A DNA stretch of 64,000 nt from Acanthopleura granulata. Lineage: Eukaryota > Mollusca > Polyplacophora > Chitonida > Chitonidae. Below the pieces are notes generated by a model. It ran no database searches and was not told the origin of the DNA. It saw nothing but the letters and a program-made list of their open reading frames with translations. The DNA is taken from positions 3,001,540-3,065,539 of the forward strand of contig JABBOT010000002.1 in the NCBI GenBank assembly GCA_016165875.1, in the 5' to 3' direction. The position numbers and the translations under genes were made by a program. Of this stretch, positions 63,801-64,000 are shown piece after piece. The stretch's first letter is position 1, and each line of letters begins with the position of its first letter.

Positions 63801-64000
63801 AAATATACCCATGGTTTTCAAATAAACCTCCGTTAGACGTTATATTCATAGCATACAACGTCTAATACCTTAAGGTAAGGATAGGTCAGCATGCTTCATA
63901 CTACCAGCGCAAACCAACCTGTGTTCTCTTGAGAGGCCCAGCCACCAAGTACAGCTTCTCCATAGAGATCACCCAGGGCTCGCTTCTCATCCTCCTCATG
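497..64000 (-). CDS. VPS13D: VPS13D gene, partial (67 exons in window; both ends missing)
   Basis: Intermembrane lipid-transfer protein of the VPS13/bridge-like family. In animals VPS13D works at contacts of the ER with mitochondria and peroxisomes and is needed for mitochondrial shape and clearance (known of the family). Seen here: 67 exons whose phases match at every junction with no stop, about 4,030 residues. Order: chorein N region (63.9-61 kb), long series of beta-groove segments (60-34 kb), UBA domain (33304-33485), VAB/SHR-BD region (about 21.3-8.2 kb), and the start of the C-terminal chorein-like part (6.7-0.5 kb). All introns used are GT-AG except one GC-AG. Human VPS13D is about 4,390 residues, so about 70 N-terminal and a few hundred C-terminal residues should lie outside. 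UBA presence separates it from VPS13A, B and C. No promoter, 5' UTR or poly(A) site is visible. Exon ends are my reading of the sequence and have no transcript support. Confidence 0.95.
776..803. repeat. Poly(T) tract, 28 bp
   Basis: An uninterrupted T run in the intron ahead of exon 67; in gene sense a poly(A). Similar runs occur at about 12309-12331, 30109-30127, 30758-30775, 51848-51865 and 60780-60799. Confidence 0.9.
1725..1905 (+). mobile_element. SINE family A, 5'-truncated
   Basis: Core GTGGAAAGGTCTGCCAGCAA through GAGTACGGCGTAAAAC, with no tRNA-like head. Intron between exons 66 and 67. Confidence 0.85.
2030..4180 (-). repeat. 117-bp minisatellite, 19 splice-donor copies
   Basis: 19 tandem units of 117 bp (39 codons; a few are shortened). 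Each unit holds a copy of the exon 66 end (ACATFTMTVVN-like), the donor CAG|GTAAGT or GTATGT, and about 65 bp of intron start. The rightmost unit is the real exon end at 4134. Some units are open through the next donor; others carry TAG from a CTCTAGAC variant on the plus strand. Units differ by a few substitutions and alternate in subtypes, which suggests unequal exchange of multi-unit blocks. Confidence 0.95.
4134..4283 (-). CDS. VPS13D: VPS13D exon 66
   Basis: LTLNLKGGLGISLVNHVPEE then LIYISLQDIQVIHTS, matching human VRLEGGIGLSLINKVPEELVFASLTGINVHY. 50 residues, phase 0. Its last ~45 nt plus donor CAG|GTAAGT is the founding unit of a 117-bp array that fills the next intron. Confidence 0.96.
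4557..4664 (-). CDS. VPS13D: VPS13D exon 65
   Basis: 36 residues, charged linker (KLINSDGDWLLYGDDVKALS ...), phase 0. Acceptor TTTGCAG, donor GTAAGT. Sequence is weakly conserved; position and phase support it. Confidence 0.82.
5161..5327 (-). CDS. VPS13D: VPS13D exon 64
   Basis: LISRQRLRPGSGCLAVHILM then DGPTRVLQISDIQSAK, matching human INQKMRPGSGMLSIRVIPDGPTRALQITD. Phase 0 out. Confidence 0.97.
5626..5698 (-). CDS. VPS13D: VPS13D exon 63
   Basis: DGRLCCSLGDLTVQAIAGVD GLQD, matching human EGKLTCGLHGLVVQAKGGLSGLFD. Donor GTCAGT, phase 1 out. Confidence 0.95.
6178..6447 (-). mobile_element. SINE family A, near full length
   Basis: Starts (plus-strand view) TTATTTATTTGATTGGTGTT and runs through the whole core into the tRNA-like head (GTGCGCTAGCACACTAACCA region, 6400-6445). 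Somewhat diverged. Confidence 0.87.
6516..6737 (-). CDS. VPS13D: VPS13D exon 62
   Basis: GKRSQLWRMTSKGLLEHEGS then ALVLDIADIAAQPERMVPLM LKKPDERRRSTQTWSF, matching human GKRSQLWRMTGTGMLAHEGS ... AILDIAGLAAVTDNRYEPLMLRKPDRRRSTTQTWSF. 74 residues, phase 0. Confidence 0.98.
7230..7462. repeat. 21-bp degenerate tandem repeat
   Basis: About 11 units of 20-22 bp of the form GAGCCAGTGCTTTAACCATCT, in the intron downstream of exon 61, about 110 nt beyond its donor. No boundary is included. Confidence 0.85.
7574..7667 (-). CDS. VPS13D: VPS13D exon 61
   Basis: FAHPAERPGDLSQRTLVLDV then QHNSHVVFRKK, matching human ELVLDVSPKTQRVILKKK. A longer open frame overlaps (MLIMYK...SSGKR) but does not fit the phase. 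Confidence 0.93.
8235..8394 (-). CDS. VPS13D: VPS13D exon 60
   Basis: NYSWDEPTLPPHITVRVQG, then EQLCYQNFIYLAATATF, matching human LDYAWDEPTLPPFITLTVKG ... RQLYYENFIYIAATYTF. The W-D-E-P motif ends the VAB domain family-wide. Phase 2 out. Confidence 0.98.
8696..8768 (-). CDS. VPS13D: VPS13D exon 59
   Basis: VPIAFHQSKITSDALKTSVR EHTS, matching human VPVVFTQHGVAEPRLRTEVKPMTS. Donor GTGAGT, phase 1 out. Confidence 0.95.
9245..9371 (-). CDS. VPS13D: VPS13D exon 58
   Basis: TPLLLRVEILLEGSTFFIVF TDSEEFPPPFRIDNCSE, matching human FFLRVEITLRGATYRISFSDTDQLPPPFRIDNFSK. Confidence 0.97.
10014..10183 (-). CDS. VPS13D: VPS13D exon 57
   Basis: LPYHWPRLDLDQLLCVRLAD then NCMWSGGFTIDRVDSFHVIL, matching human FHWPRNDYDQLLCVRLMDVPNCIWSGGFEVNKNNSFHI. 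Phase 2 out. Confidence 0.98.
10184..10823. other. Intron between exons 56 and 57
   Basis: Unique AT-rich sequence; nothing recognised. The following intron, 10969-11890, is the same. Confidence 0.7.
10824..10968 (-). CDS. VPS13D: VPS13D exon 56
   Basis: VYNIGIDVRQGRGRFRDTHI then ITFAPRYEIDNRSRHKLAIS QR, matching human IYNIGIDVKKGRGRYIDTCMVIFAPRYLLDNKSSHKLAFAQR. Phase 0 out. Confidence 0.98.
11891..11971 (-). CDS. VPS13D: VPS13D exon 55
   Basis: CQRFSLESGSGFRQLHVM then HRPSNRPS, matching human CQGFSLDGGSGVRALKVIQQGNRPG. Donor GTTAGT, phase 2 in and out. Confidence 0.95.
12080..12237 (-). mobile_element. SINE family A, 5'-truncated
   Basis: Tail and core (TTTATTTGATTGGTGTTTTA; GGCGGGAGGAAACCAGG), ending at CCTTCCCACATAC. 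The head is lacking. Confidence 0.85.
12481..12534 (-). CDS. VPS13D: VPS13D exon 54 (54 nt)
   Basis: Small exon CTMRVGTSVHGAEGCPN ending in a split Trp codon (human LCTMRIGRGIHPEGMPGW). It lies after a 4.8-kb intron. Confidence 0.93.
13404..13630. mobile_element. Fold-back (MITE-like) element 1
   Basis: Inverted arms: GCCGATTCCACAAAGCAATT at the left and, read on the other strand, GCCGATTCCACAAAGCAGTT at the right (ending 13630). Arms are ~30 bp and no coding sequence lies between them. Confidence 0.82.
13636..13835. mobile_element. Fold-back (MITE-like) element 2, adjacent
   Basis: Starts 6 bp after element 1. Arms GCTGATACCACAAAGCCCAT and, on the other strand, GCTGATTTCACAAAGCCATC. Same family as element 1 but more diverged. 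Confidence 0.75.
15210..15275 (+). mobile_element. SINE family A tail fragment
   Basis: GAGTGAAATGTTCTTAAGTA CAGCATAAAACACCAATAAA: the last ~65 bp of the family only. Confidence 0.7.
17381..17547 (-). CDS. VPS13D: VPS13D exon 53 (VAB/SHR-BD)
   Basis: SVSAPYWLVNRCGLPLIFKQ then GQFEEHELARSVSPLLFSYT EKE, matching human ISAPYWLINKTGLPLIFRQ ... GQFEEHELARSLSPLLFCYADKE. Phase 2 out. Confidence 0.98.
18008..18055. repeat. 18-bp repeat, about 2.7 copies
   Basis: CCAGCAAATTGACTGAAC repeated in tandem in the intron upstream of exon 53's neighbour; short and intronic. Confidence 0.8.
18403..18582 (-). CDS. VPS13D: VPS13D exon 52 (VAB/SHR-BD)
   Basis: LLGILLENFPTCRELNIPPG then YKVKLRLHDTENRLLELTVR, matching human LGVSLENFPLCKELLIPPGTQNYMVRMRLYDVNRRQLNLTIR. 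60 residues, phase 0. A 28-bp array starts about 15 nt upstream of its acceptor. Confidence 0.97.
18598..18925. repeat. 28-bp degenerate tandem repeat next to exon 52 acceptor
   Basis: About 12 diverged units around ACATTTCATTATCACATCCA + CAGGATAC on the plus strand. Starts about 15 nt from the exon 52 acceptor at 18582. Confidence 0.85.
19448..19649 (-). CDS. VPS13D: VPS13D exon 51 (VAB/SHR-BD)
   Basis: FCVAVKRENYPED, then LPGHTISLQPTIVLINLLPI ELNYYMKD and SGKEAALLT, matching human CVAIKKENYPDY ... QPGHTIYLLPTVVICNLLPCELDFYVKG ... GKEAALHT. This P-x-x-x-x-x-N-L-L-P block is the SHR-BD core. Confidence 0.97.
20240..20441 (-). CDS. VPS13D: VPS13D exon 50 (VAB region)
   Basis: GFTMLEIPVNGKVPIPLRHV then LWIKPSD and AIHWNHVTRAGETHNSVRIC R, matching the human P-G-D-S-F-A-V-P-L strand and APIHWTNVVKTAE. 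Confidence 0.95.
21132..21285 (-). CDS. VPS13D: VPS13D exon 49 (VAB region)
   Basis: GPALPPARIVFDVQQEGSAK then VVTVRSALMLVNQLSSTV, matching human SLPPVRVVFAVTMEGSARKVITVRSALIVRNRLET. Acceptor TTTTGCAG. This acceptor and the first ~22 nt of the exon are one unit of the 73-bp array upstream. Any of ~45 acceptor copies could compete. Confidence 0.93.
21262..24600 (-). repeat. 73-bp minisatellite, ~45 splice-acceptor copies
   Basis: About 45 units of 73 bp. In gene sense each has TGTTTATGTTTTGCAG followed by GGTCCTGCCCTGCCCCCA, i.e. the exon 49 acceptor plus exon start, then about 40 bp ending near CATACAGCATGTACA. The leftmost unit is the true exon 49 boundary. The unit has few stops in any minus frame, so open frames of up to 527 codons arise. 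One unit is 10 bp longer near 22081; the rightmost units (24420-24600) are the most diverged. Confidence 0.95.
24980..25100 (+). mobile_element. SINE family A, 3' part
   Basis: GATGGTCGTGGGTTCCCCTG through AAAACACCAATCAAATAAAT. Lies upstream of the 73-bp array. Confidence 0.85.
25270..25404 (-). CDS. VPS13D: VPS13D exon 48
   Basis: SHELRVHQLVVKVDGWQRVS then PVSVDKVGVYFRHAA, matching human THDLRIHQLQVRVNGWEQVSPVSVDKVGTFFRYAA. Phase 0 at both ends. Confidence 0.97.
25690..25935. repeat. ~42-bp degenerate tandem repeat
   Basis: Two good units (GCTGTATGGAGAATGCCTTT TACAAAGC at 25708 and 25750) and three or four decayed ones, each with ACAAAGC(C/A)AT. Intronic. Confidence 0.75.
26134..26652 (-). 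repeat. 159-bp tandem repeat of exon 47 3' half, donor and intron start
   Basis: Period 159 bp (equivalent bases at 26136, 26295, 26454 and 26613). The copy at 26587-26652 is the real exon 47 end. The two intact downstream copies hold N-P-G-Q-Q-V-P-F-F-I-Q-D-R-E-K-M-R-H-K coding sequence preceded by a new acceptor-like CTCTCCTACAG. The leftmost copy is truncated. The donor of the middle copy is mutated (GATGAGT instead of GGTGAGT). Confidence 0.92.
26269..26338 (-). pseudogene. Decoy exon in the 159-bp array
   Basis: A 70-nt copy of the exon 47 end flanked by a plausible acceptor (CTCTCCTACAG) and the original donor GTGAGT. Inclusion would shift the frame because 70 is not a multiple of 3. 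Inferred to be skipped or degraded. Confidence 0.5.
26587..26713 (-). CDS. VPS13D: VPS13D exon 47
   Basis: RVPSGNRPQRLDDAYIQATS then NPGQQVPFFIQDREKMRHK, matching human G-E-E-I-P-F-E-F-E-x-R-G-K-L-R-H-R. Its 3' half and GTGAGT donor are repeated downstream in a 159-bp array. Confidence 0.92.
27055..28006 (-). repeat. 34-bp minisatellite, 28 copies of exon 46 end plus donor
   Basis: 28 units of 34 bp. In gene sense each unit reads GACAGTCACCACCACTCCCT then CCA(A/G)GTAAGTTCCT: the codons for T-V-T-T-T-P-S and the donor. The rightmost is the real exon 46 end (27977). Most copies keep GTAAGT. At least three carry GAGTGT instead (plus-strand CACTCTTGG), which destroys that donor. Confidence 0.95.
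27977..28144 (-). CDS. VPS13D: VPS13D exon 46
   Basis: Ser/Pro-rich start, then RVPFVPFTLKNETGSTLWFL TVTTTPS, matching human RQPFVPFALRNHTGCTLWFATLTTTPT. Its last 30 nt and donor are the last copy of the 34-bp array that fills the next intron. Confidence 0.97.
28459..28558 (-). CDS. VPS13D: VPS13D exon 45
   Basis: TEVLNFNLTSTLIDQYSKTK then SVWTEDYYQVTA, matching human LDINITSVLIDQYVSTKESWMADY. Phase 2 out. Confidence 0.95.
29032..29084 (-). CDS. VPS13D: VPS13D exon 44 (53 nt)
   Basis: Small exon CKADWEQVDNKLDVVIS (human C-S-V-S-W-Q-Q). Identity rests on phase fit (2 in, 1 out) and position. Confidence 0.86.
29947..30064 (-). CDS. VPS13D: VPS13D exon 43
   Basis: MFQVMGDYYNRALSGWEPFV EPW, matching human FTLSGDYYNRALSGWEPFIEPW. 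Donor GTGAGA, phase 2 out. Confidence 0.97.
30065..32762. other. Intron between exons 42 and 43 (2.7 kb)
   Basis: AT-rich with A-runs and an (AAT)n microsatellite at about 32309-32326. A tRNA-like T-arm segment lies near 30790-30815 on the minus strand. No gene is seen. Confidence 0.65.
32763..32844 (-). CDS. VPS13D: VPS13D exon 42
   Basis: LKATSICICFIDDCQDADVP LAEISF, matching human IKAESVCICFIDDCMDCDVPLAELTF. Phase 1 out. Confidence 0.97.
33304..33485 (-). CDS. VPS13D: VPS13D exon 41: UBA domain
   Basis: DKKIQQLHNLGFRPTDCERA LLASGGHINDAAIWLTSHA is a classical three-helix UBA domain: L-x-x-L-G-F loop, A-L-x-A-S/C-x-G-x-x-x-x-A helix 3 and a trailing W-L. The human domain binds K63-linked ubiquitin. 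This domain sets VPS13D apart from its paralogues. Ends DNLDITALE at donor GTACAC, phase 0. Confidence 0.98.
33508..33768 (-). mobile_element. SINE family A, diverged, near full length
   Basis: Begins TTTATTCATTTATTGATTTC and reaches the tRNA-like head (CATTGTGCTGCGCCAGCATG, 33735-33755). It lies just upstream of the UBA exon. Confidence 0.8.
34266..34395 (-). CDS. VPS13D: VPS13D exon 40
   Basis: VSFNTMNIRLSYHDLKLFLS ILNTLP, matching human LDIRLSYNDVQLFLAIAKSIP: the last groove strand before the UBA domain. Phase 1 out. Confidence 0.96.
34842..35081 (-). CDS. VPS13D: VPS13D exon 39
   Basis: CTAVMSYKPKSNERPLSCSL then LEVFSCSLEAEEETALSIID P, matching human TTVLTYKPRFVDRPFSGSL ... EVFSCRLGNEHDTALSIVDP. 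Phase 0. Confidence 0.97.
35567..35665 (-). CDS. VPS13D: VPS13D exon 38
   Basis: 33 residues: FELRMNVTDTEFVVVEDMTV CDTSAVILK, matching human LEVKVNVTGTEFVVIEDVSCFDTNAIILK. Donor GTGAAA. Confidence 0.97.
36178..36317 (-). CDS. VPS13D: VPS13D exon 37
   Basis: Basic, Ser-rich linker FTRSQSDSMASPRPGKSKSP, then VSGGIVTKRGPYIEQ (human SGVVTKRSSLPV). Phase 0 out. Confidence 0.9.
36974..37198 (-). CDS. VPS13D: VPS13D exon 36
   Basis: NVPKNKRPNVFANVLKPS then MQMELHYRSTKDFSRFTALL NNMRLM, matching human IQIELHFRSTKDSSCFTVVLNNLRVF. Phase 1 in and out. Confidence 0.97.
37352..37530 (-). mobile_element. SINE family A with internal deletion
   Basis: TTTATTTATTAGTGTTTCAT, then a jump to CCGCAGGCTGCCAGCAGACC, then the head (CTGTGCTAGCACGCTAACCA). 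About 80 bp of the core is missing. Confidence 0.8.
37706..37934 (-). CDS. VPS13D: VPS13D exon 35
   Basis: TVLSGDVYKCISMVIDLNDV TVELL then DVDLVSHEIAVTDTRFT, matching human TVLSGEVYTCMCFLIDMVNVSLEL ... SINLVSHSMMAFDTRY. Phase 1 out. Confidence 0.97.
38213..38377 (-). CDS. VPS13D: VPS13D exon 34 (candidate extra cassette exon)
   Basis: 165 nt, 55 open codons, phase 0 at both ends, with acceptor TGTGACAG and donor GTAAGT. Reads IVVLLRDFQDSEENHVTQEL, then LGSYINIGPLLAEDIVLMDT. Human VPS13D, as I recall it, joins the flanking segments (D-P-x-I to T-V-L-S-G) directly, so this would be an inserted or optional exon. Skipping it keeps the frame. Evidence is splice sites and open frame only. Confidence 0.62.
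38679..38918 (-). CDS. VPS13D: VPS13D exon 33
   Basis: 80 residues, phase 0. ALNLQVERNLEGDISHAVPD then KYKL-type strand TQYKLVRGILDHNLGEPLEE F, matching human RLKLQVERNLDKEISHTVPD ... YKLIRGLLENNLGEPIEEF. Confidence 0.97.
39352..40137 (-). CDS. VPS13D: VPS13D exon 32 (786 nt)
   Basis: 262 residues, phase 0 at both ends. TRLLLDMQADTPVILVPHSS RSTDILVMDLGNL begins the exon (human SRVLLDIEAGAPVLLIPESS). A long Ser/Thr/Asp-rich disordered linker follows. Ends HVCLLDVMTLLLSDMDLFSA ERV (human HVCLLDCVVVDLQDMDIFAAER). Confidence 0.96.
40672..40812 (+). mobile_element. SINE family A, 3' part
   Basis: GGTGGAAATGTCTGCCAGCA through ACACCAATCAAATG. Lies directly downstream of exon 31 in gene order's preceding intron. 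Confidence 0.83.
40887..41067 (-). CDS. VPS13D: VPS13D exon 31
   Basis: YGLPDPNLEREYDISLKLRM then ASVRYVHTNRFQAETLAFCQ. Near-identical motif M-A-S-V-x-Y-V-H-T-x-R-F-Q-A-E in human. Ends LGRMRAASAGKK, phase 0. Confidence 0.97.
41657..41915 (-). CDS. VPS13D: VPS13D exon 30
   Basis: TEVDLSVKSLSLTLNKPEYE LAKASVS then GQLGSISLRDQSPQGNLYRE RF, matching human TKLDLKVHSLSLVLNKTTSELAKANVS ... GSIGSLSLSDLTCHGEFYRERF. Confidence 0.97.
41935..42010 (-). mobile_element. Family C repeat fragment
   Basis: TTTGTTGTTCGGCACCATAT TCAAGAGTTTTTCACTC then TGGTCAGTTTCATGGATGGA. Short, diverged. Confidence 0.5.
42130..42655. repeat. 177-bp tandem triplication
   Basis: Three units of 177 bp (CACTAAGTCAG at 42132, 42309 and 42486). 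Units 2 and 3 are the most alike; unit 3 is slightly diverged at its end. They lie in the intron between exons 29 and 30 and do not touch an exon. They contain no open frame of note. Confidence 0.9.
43160..43340 (-). CDS. VPS13D: VPS13D exon 29
   Basis: VTVDFNCLDMTVNLQTWVVL LDFLG is close to human IDVDFNCLDVLITLQTWVVILDFFG. An acidic Ser/Asp linker follows. Confidence 0.97.
43646..43790 (-). CDS. VPS13D: VPS13D exon 28
   Basis: REDCPLTPPPSP then HALVHINVVLIDKKSPEYIS, matching human DYPLTPPPSP ... SLVHINIFLVDKKHPEF. The T-P-P-P-S-P patch is a likely phosphorylation site cluster (inference). Confidence 0.97.
44400..46236 (-). CDS. VPS13D: VPS13D exon 27 (giant exon, 1,837 nt)
   Basis: About 612 residues without a stop. 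Begins DECLYVEGSLGGLQFLDVTP (human FDMNGSLGCLQLMDLT). Continues through VNLKMASLCYTHCPRLLNEM, LESPVIVLPRTPQSSEALVS HLGTI, VVSKRVYEQILESMDNLTF and LTTLVMEDLLQEPDSKHRLL, each a clear counterpart of a human VPS13D groove segment. Disordered Ser/Pro linkers lie between. Ends ISSQ plus AG at donor GTTGGT; phase 2 fits exon 28. The region is split into several exons in vertebrates as far as I know, so intron loss is possible. The frame runs on past the donor to 44228, which I treat as intron. Confidence 0.96.
46618..46759 (-). CDS. VPS13D: VPS13D exon 26
   Basis: EVTADFNKLNILLMRVV then KKARKVATATLSSAKI, matching human VAVEIHRLNLLLLRTV ... GRKIATASIGGTKV. Phase 1 out. Confidence 0.95.
47280..47410 (-). 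CDS. VPS13D: VPS13D exon 25
   Basis: ANQETIVEILGFFKRIMP matches human NPETIVELIGFLQKSFP. A Thr/Ala/Gly-rich tail follows. Phase 0 out. Confidence 0.94.
47575..47680 (+). mobile_element. SINE family A, decayed 3' part
   Basis: CTCTGGTTTCCTCCACCC, then TATATAAGTCAAGAATTTGA GTAC, then CATCAAATAAACAAAC. Diverged. Confidence 0.65.
47726..47932 (-). CDS. VPS13D: VPS13D exon 24
   Basis: SEALITLDIEIISPNSP then GLQIANIQFNNLDVI, matching human LIKLEYQFVSSECPS ... LQVISLQVNNLDIIL. Confidence 0.93.
48334..48506 (-). CDS. VPS13D: VPS13D exon 23
   Basis: DSRSGSMRDSDPSSPVSPQS: Ser/Pro-rich disordered linker corresponding to the SLRDSRAQSPVSGP linker in human. Phase 2 in, 1 out. Confidence 0.86.
48955..49120 (-). 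CDS. VPS13D: VPS13D exon 22
   Basis: Contains VSFTVHSLLVVDAVQTFGPD then ELLVASHKNL, matching human VSLTVHGLLLVDTMQTYGADFDLLMASHKNL. Confidence 0.97.
49132..49295 (-). mobile_element. SINE family A, 5'-truncated
   Basis: TTTATTTATTTATTTGATTG followed by a well-preserved core ending CCTTCCCATATACGAC. Starts about 12 nt upstream of the exon 22 acceptor in gene sense, so it sits in the intron close to the branch region. Confidence 0.88.
49923..50047 (-). CDS. VPS13D: VPS13D exon 21
   Basis: Gly/Ser-rich start, then SRWLMMQFTIKEASLQIQSQ, a groove strand (human VLVESQLLLAEFKVNCMQL). Its acceptor lies a few nt from a 57-bp intronic tandem array. Confidence 0.87.
50052..50336 (-). repeat. 57-bp tandem repeat, 5 copies, next to exon 21 acceptor
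   Basis: Five near-identical 57-bp units (first base at 50052, 50109, 50166 ...). The first begins 4-5 nt from the exon 21 acceptor at 50047, so the branch-point and pyrimidine region of this intron is repeated. The exon itself is not included. Confidence 0.93.
50681..50820 (-). CDS. VPS13D: VPS13D exon 20
   Basis: VQALRTCMLLVTGD, then a Ser/Pro/Ala-rich disordered linker. Only the first part resembles the family (ALKNCFALL). Phase 0 in, 2 out. Confidence 0.85.
51260..51350 (-). CDS. VPS13D: VPS13D exon 19
   Basis: RRLLFTTDPQWPSATLSGTL then LTVHINEQK, matching human TSDPKYPGAVLSGNLPDLKIHINEDK. Donor GTAAGT. Confidence 0.96.
51592..51723 (-). CDS. VPS13D: VPS13D exon 18
   Basis: YILELSDLQVLVGRAKDNWR then HVIDRFSISLLLE, matching human LSFMDLQIMVGRVKDNWK. 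Phase 2 in and out. Confidence 0.96.
51963..52234 (+). mobile_element. Intact tRNA-derived SINE (family A)
   Basis: Head GGGGGCCTCCATGGCTCAGT carries a pol III A box (TGGCTCAGTCG, 51975-51985) and a B box (GTTCAAGAC near 52044). A core with TTTCCTCCCACCATAATGCT and TATAAGTGAAATATTCTTGA follows, then an AAATAAATAAAT tail. Flanked by a perfect 10-bp target-site duplication CAAAATATCA (51953-51962 and 52235-52244), so it is a fairly recent insertion. It lies antisense in a VPS13D intron. Tail and TSD imply LINE-dependent copying. Confidence 0.9.
52698..52842 (-). CDS. VPS13D: VPS13D exon 17 (phospho-FFAT-like site)
   Basis: Starts DDFMTPLSTPP. With the end of exon 16 it forms SEDDFMTPLSTPP, matching human SDDEYKTPLATPP, the region reported as the VAP-binding phospho-FFAT motif. 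A Pro/Ala-rich linker follows, then FSQLQDLSETALRQRLYE. Confidence 0.88.
53332..53521 (-). CDS. VPS13D: VPS13D exon 16
   Basis: KQTHRWEVNLDISAPQFIIP and MVVLDLGNLRF: the V-x-L-D-I-S-A-P-x-x-I-x-P strand. The frame stays open to a second possible donor at 53256. Only the proximal donor GTACAG (phase 1) joins exon 17 in frame and gives the conserved DDFMTPL segment. Confidence 0.82.
53522..54527. other. Intron between exons 15 and 16
   Basis: AT-rich. Only a family C repeat fragment near 54.2 kb is recognised. Confidence 0.65.
54185..54278 (+). mobile_element. Family C repeat fragment
   Basis: CAGTTTGCTCCACCCATAAA, then CAAGTGAAAATATCTGGAGT and a tail CACATAAATAAATA. Opposite strand to the 56.8-kb copy. 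Confidence 0.5.
54528..54616 (-). CDS. VPS13D: VPS13D exon 15
   Basis: AAARTRIQKMKEQTKVELRH and TLDSLMEGEA: helix with K-x-Q-T-K-x-E-x-R, as in human VPS13D. Acceptor TTCCAG fits phase 1. Confidence 0.92.
55159..55286 (-). CDS. VPS13D: VPS13D exon 14
   Basis: LSMQTKPFDIVYNPAAAKRV matches the family motif L-x-V-x-T-x-P-L-x-I-x-Y-N-P. Donor GTTAAC, ends in phase 1. Confidence 0.95.
55768..55773 (-). other. GC-type splice donor (GCAAGT)
   Basis: The junction of exon 13 reads CAG|GCAAGT, the usual consensus of GC-AG introns. The GT four bases on would shift the frame. Confidence 0.8.
55774..55937 (-). CDS. VPS13D: VPS13D exon 13 (GC donor)
   Basis: DRGQNRPMFNVQRP ... KLFQLSWERKPPGTDAYY. Ends in phase 2 at CAG|GCAAGT, a GC donor. 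The next exon's frame (R-L-S-M-Q-T-K-P-F) is reached only with this site. Confidence 0.87.
56563..56741 (-). CDS. VPS13D: VPS13D exon 12
   Basis: Contains LKFDISIGGLYLRDRMTKGT and FNTLVAP, matching human LSVRLGGLFLRDLATEGTMFPLLVFP. Phase 1 in, phase 0 out. Confidence 0.94.
56785..57025 (-). mobile_element. Second dispersed repeat (family C), diverged
   Basis: TTCATTGTTGCTTAATGCTA CACTCGATAATTTTC then GTCAGTTTTATGGGCAG and ACTTTCCCACATGGCACATG. It shares its general plan with family A but differs in sequence. Fragments of the same type are at 41935-42010 and 54185-54278. Confidence 0.6.
57138..57272 (-). CDS. VPS13D: VPS13D exon 11
   Basis: EQEIRDVIQNSEEDNTLLRR then VFAVVNFTLKSGSFSLK: beta-hairpin of the groove. 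The acceptor that keeps the frame is ACATAG; another AG two bases downstream would break it. Confidence 0.86.
57753..57981 (-). CDS. VPS13D: VPS13D exon 10 (WFPGWGGWY motif)
   Basis: Acidic/Lys-rich start, then LFQGWFPGWGGWYSRG, a Trp/Gly-rich motif I recall almost unchanged in human VPS13D (SWFPGWGGWYG). The flanks are low-complexity Ser/Pro/His. Ends in phase 1. Confidence 0.92.
58140..58335 (-). mobile_element. Third dispersed repeat (family B)
   Basis: TTGGATTGGATTGGGGTTTA, then CAGTGCTGCCTCACTGGAAC, CAAGACACCACACATGACAC CCCAC and TTATACTGACACAGGGCCAA CCAG. I recall similar intronic repeats in molluscs; the family name is unknown to me. Confidence 0.6.
58432..58524 (-). CDS. VPS13D: VPS13D exon 9
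   Basis: 31 residues, phase 0: NFEELKILRELTYEKLKKQ matches the E-L-K-I-L-R-E-L-V helix of human VPS13D. Acceptor TGTTCAG, donor GTATGG. Confidence 0.92.
58834..59002 (-). CDS. VPS13D: VPS13D exon 8
   Basis: REWWKFAIGVHHHQIKE and RATWKYVLKRARDNVLYNK. The R-x-W-W-x-F-A and W-x-x-x-L-x-R-x-R-D motifs are hallmarks of the VPS13 N-terminal region. Ends GGC AAA CAG AAA at a GTGAGC donor. Confidence 0.95.
59586..59827 (-). CDS. VPS13D: VPS13D exon 7
   Basis: Reads GHDYILSPVSAQAKMTRN, then SPRITLDILLEQIPVSLSE, then KQRKYRKWKPT. This is the conserved VPS13 stretch with I-L-x-P-x-x-A/S and R-x-W-K-P. Ends in phase 2. Confidence 0.95.
60302..60352 (-). CDS. VPS13D: VPS13D exon 6 (51 nt)
   Basis: Short 17-residue exon (KALESDKYQTSSTKVFK), phase 0 at both ends. 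Acceptor CTGAGCAG, donor GTAGGC. Supported mainly by the fit of its phase between its neighbours and by its position in the family alignment. Confidence 0.78.
60432..60565 (-). mobile_element. SINE family A fragment
   Basis: TTATGTTTTACACCGCATTT through GGTTGATGGCAGACCTG. The tail is missing. Confidence 0.75.
60928..61053 (-). CDS. VPS13D: VPS13D exon 5
   Basis: 42 residues, phase 0. Contains KLVDLQNFSVYMDTD and LGGLPREKLM, corresponding to the L-x-x-F-S-I-Y-W-D-x-D strand and L-G-x-L-P loop of human VPS13D. Confidence 0.92.
61537..61653 (-). CDS. VPS13D: VPS13D exon 4
   Basis: 39 residues, phase 0. LKVKEVHLRYEDSE then PFACGVVIKSLS: the family signature I-x-x-V-H-L-R-Y/F-E-D followed by F-x-x-G-I/V. 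Strong chorein-N match. Confidence 0.93.
62021..62101 (-). CDS. VPS13D: VPS13D exon 3
   Basis: 27 residues, phase 0. Ends ASNILENLQ, the amphipathic helix before the next beta strand (human ...RIVENIELKI). Ser-rich start. Confidence 0.88.
62486..62563 (-). CDS. VPS13D: VPS13D exon 2
   Basis: 26 residues, phase 0 at both ends. Charged helix ending in ALEAKWQ, which corresponds to the ALEEKWK helix following the first chorein strand in human VPS13D. Acceptor TTTACCAG, donor GTTTGT. Confidence 0.88.
62943..63158. repeat. 54-bp tandem repeat, 4 copies
   Basis: Four almost identical 54-bp units (CCTGTGAGGTGGTGCTGGTG ... TTCTGCGTTCAAT) in the first intron of the window. The unit is a multiple of 3 and stop-free in several frames, giving misleading open frames on both strands. 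Confidence 0.93.
63274..63868. mobile_element. Large fold-back element, ~160-bp inverted arms
   Basis: The left arm (63276-63435) and right arm (63705-63865) are diverged inverted copies: TTAGGCGTTGTATTCTACCT versus TTAGACGTTGTATGCTATGA outside, CCTAGCCTTTAAAATCTGTA versus GCCTAGCCTTTAAAATCTTT further in, and CGCACAGTGCAAAGG versus CGCATGTTGCAGAGG inside. No transposase frame. It lies in the first intron of the window, about 50 bp from the exon 1 donor. Confidence 0.8.
63919..64000 (-). CDS. VPS13D: VPS13D exon 1 of window (chorein N region, cut by edge)
   Basis: Reads SEPWVISMEKLYLVAGPL, the chorein-N segment found near residue 75-95 of VPS13 proteins (P-W-V-I, then L-x-x-G/A-P). Donor GTTGGT. 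It is open to the right edge, so the start codon is outside; the ATGs here are internal. Confidence 0.88.
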
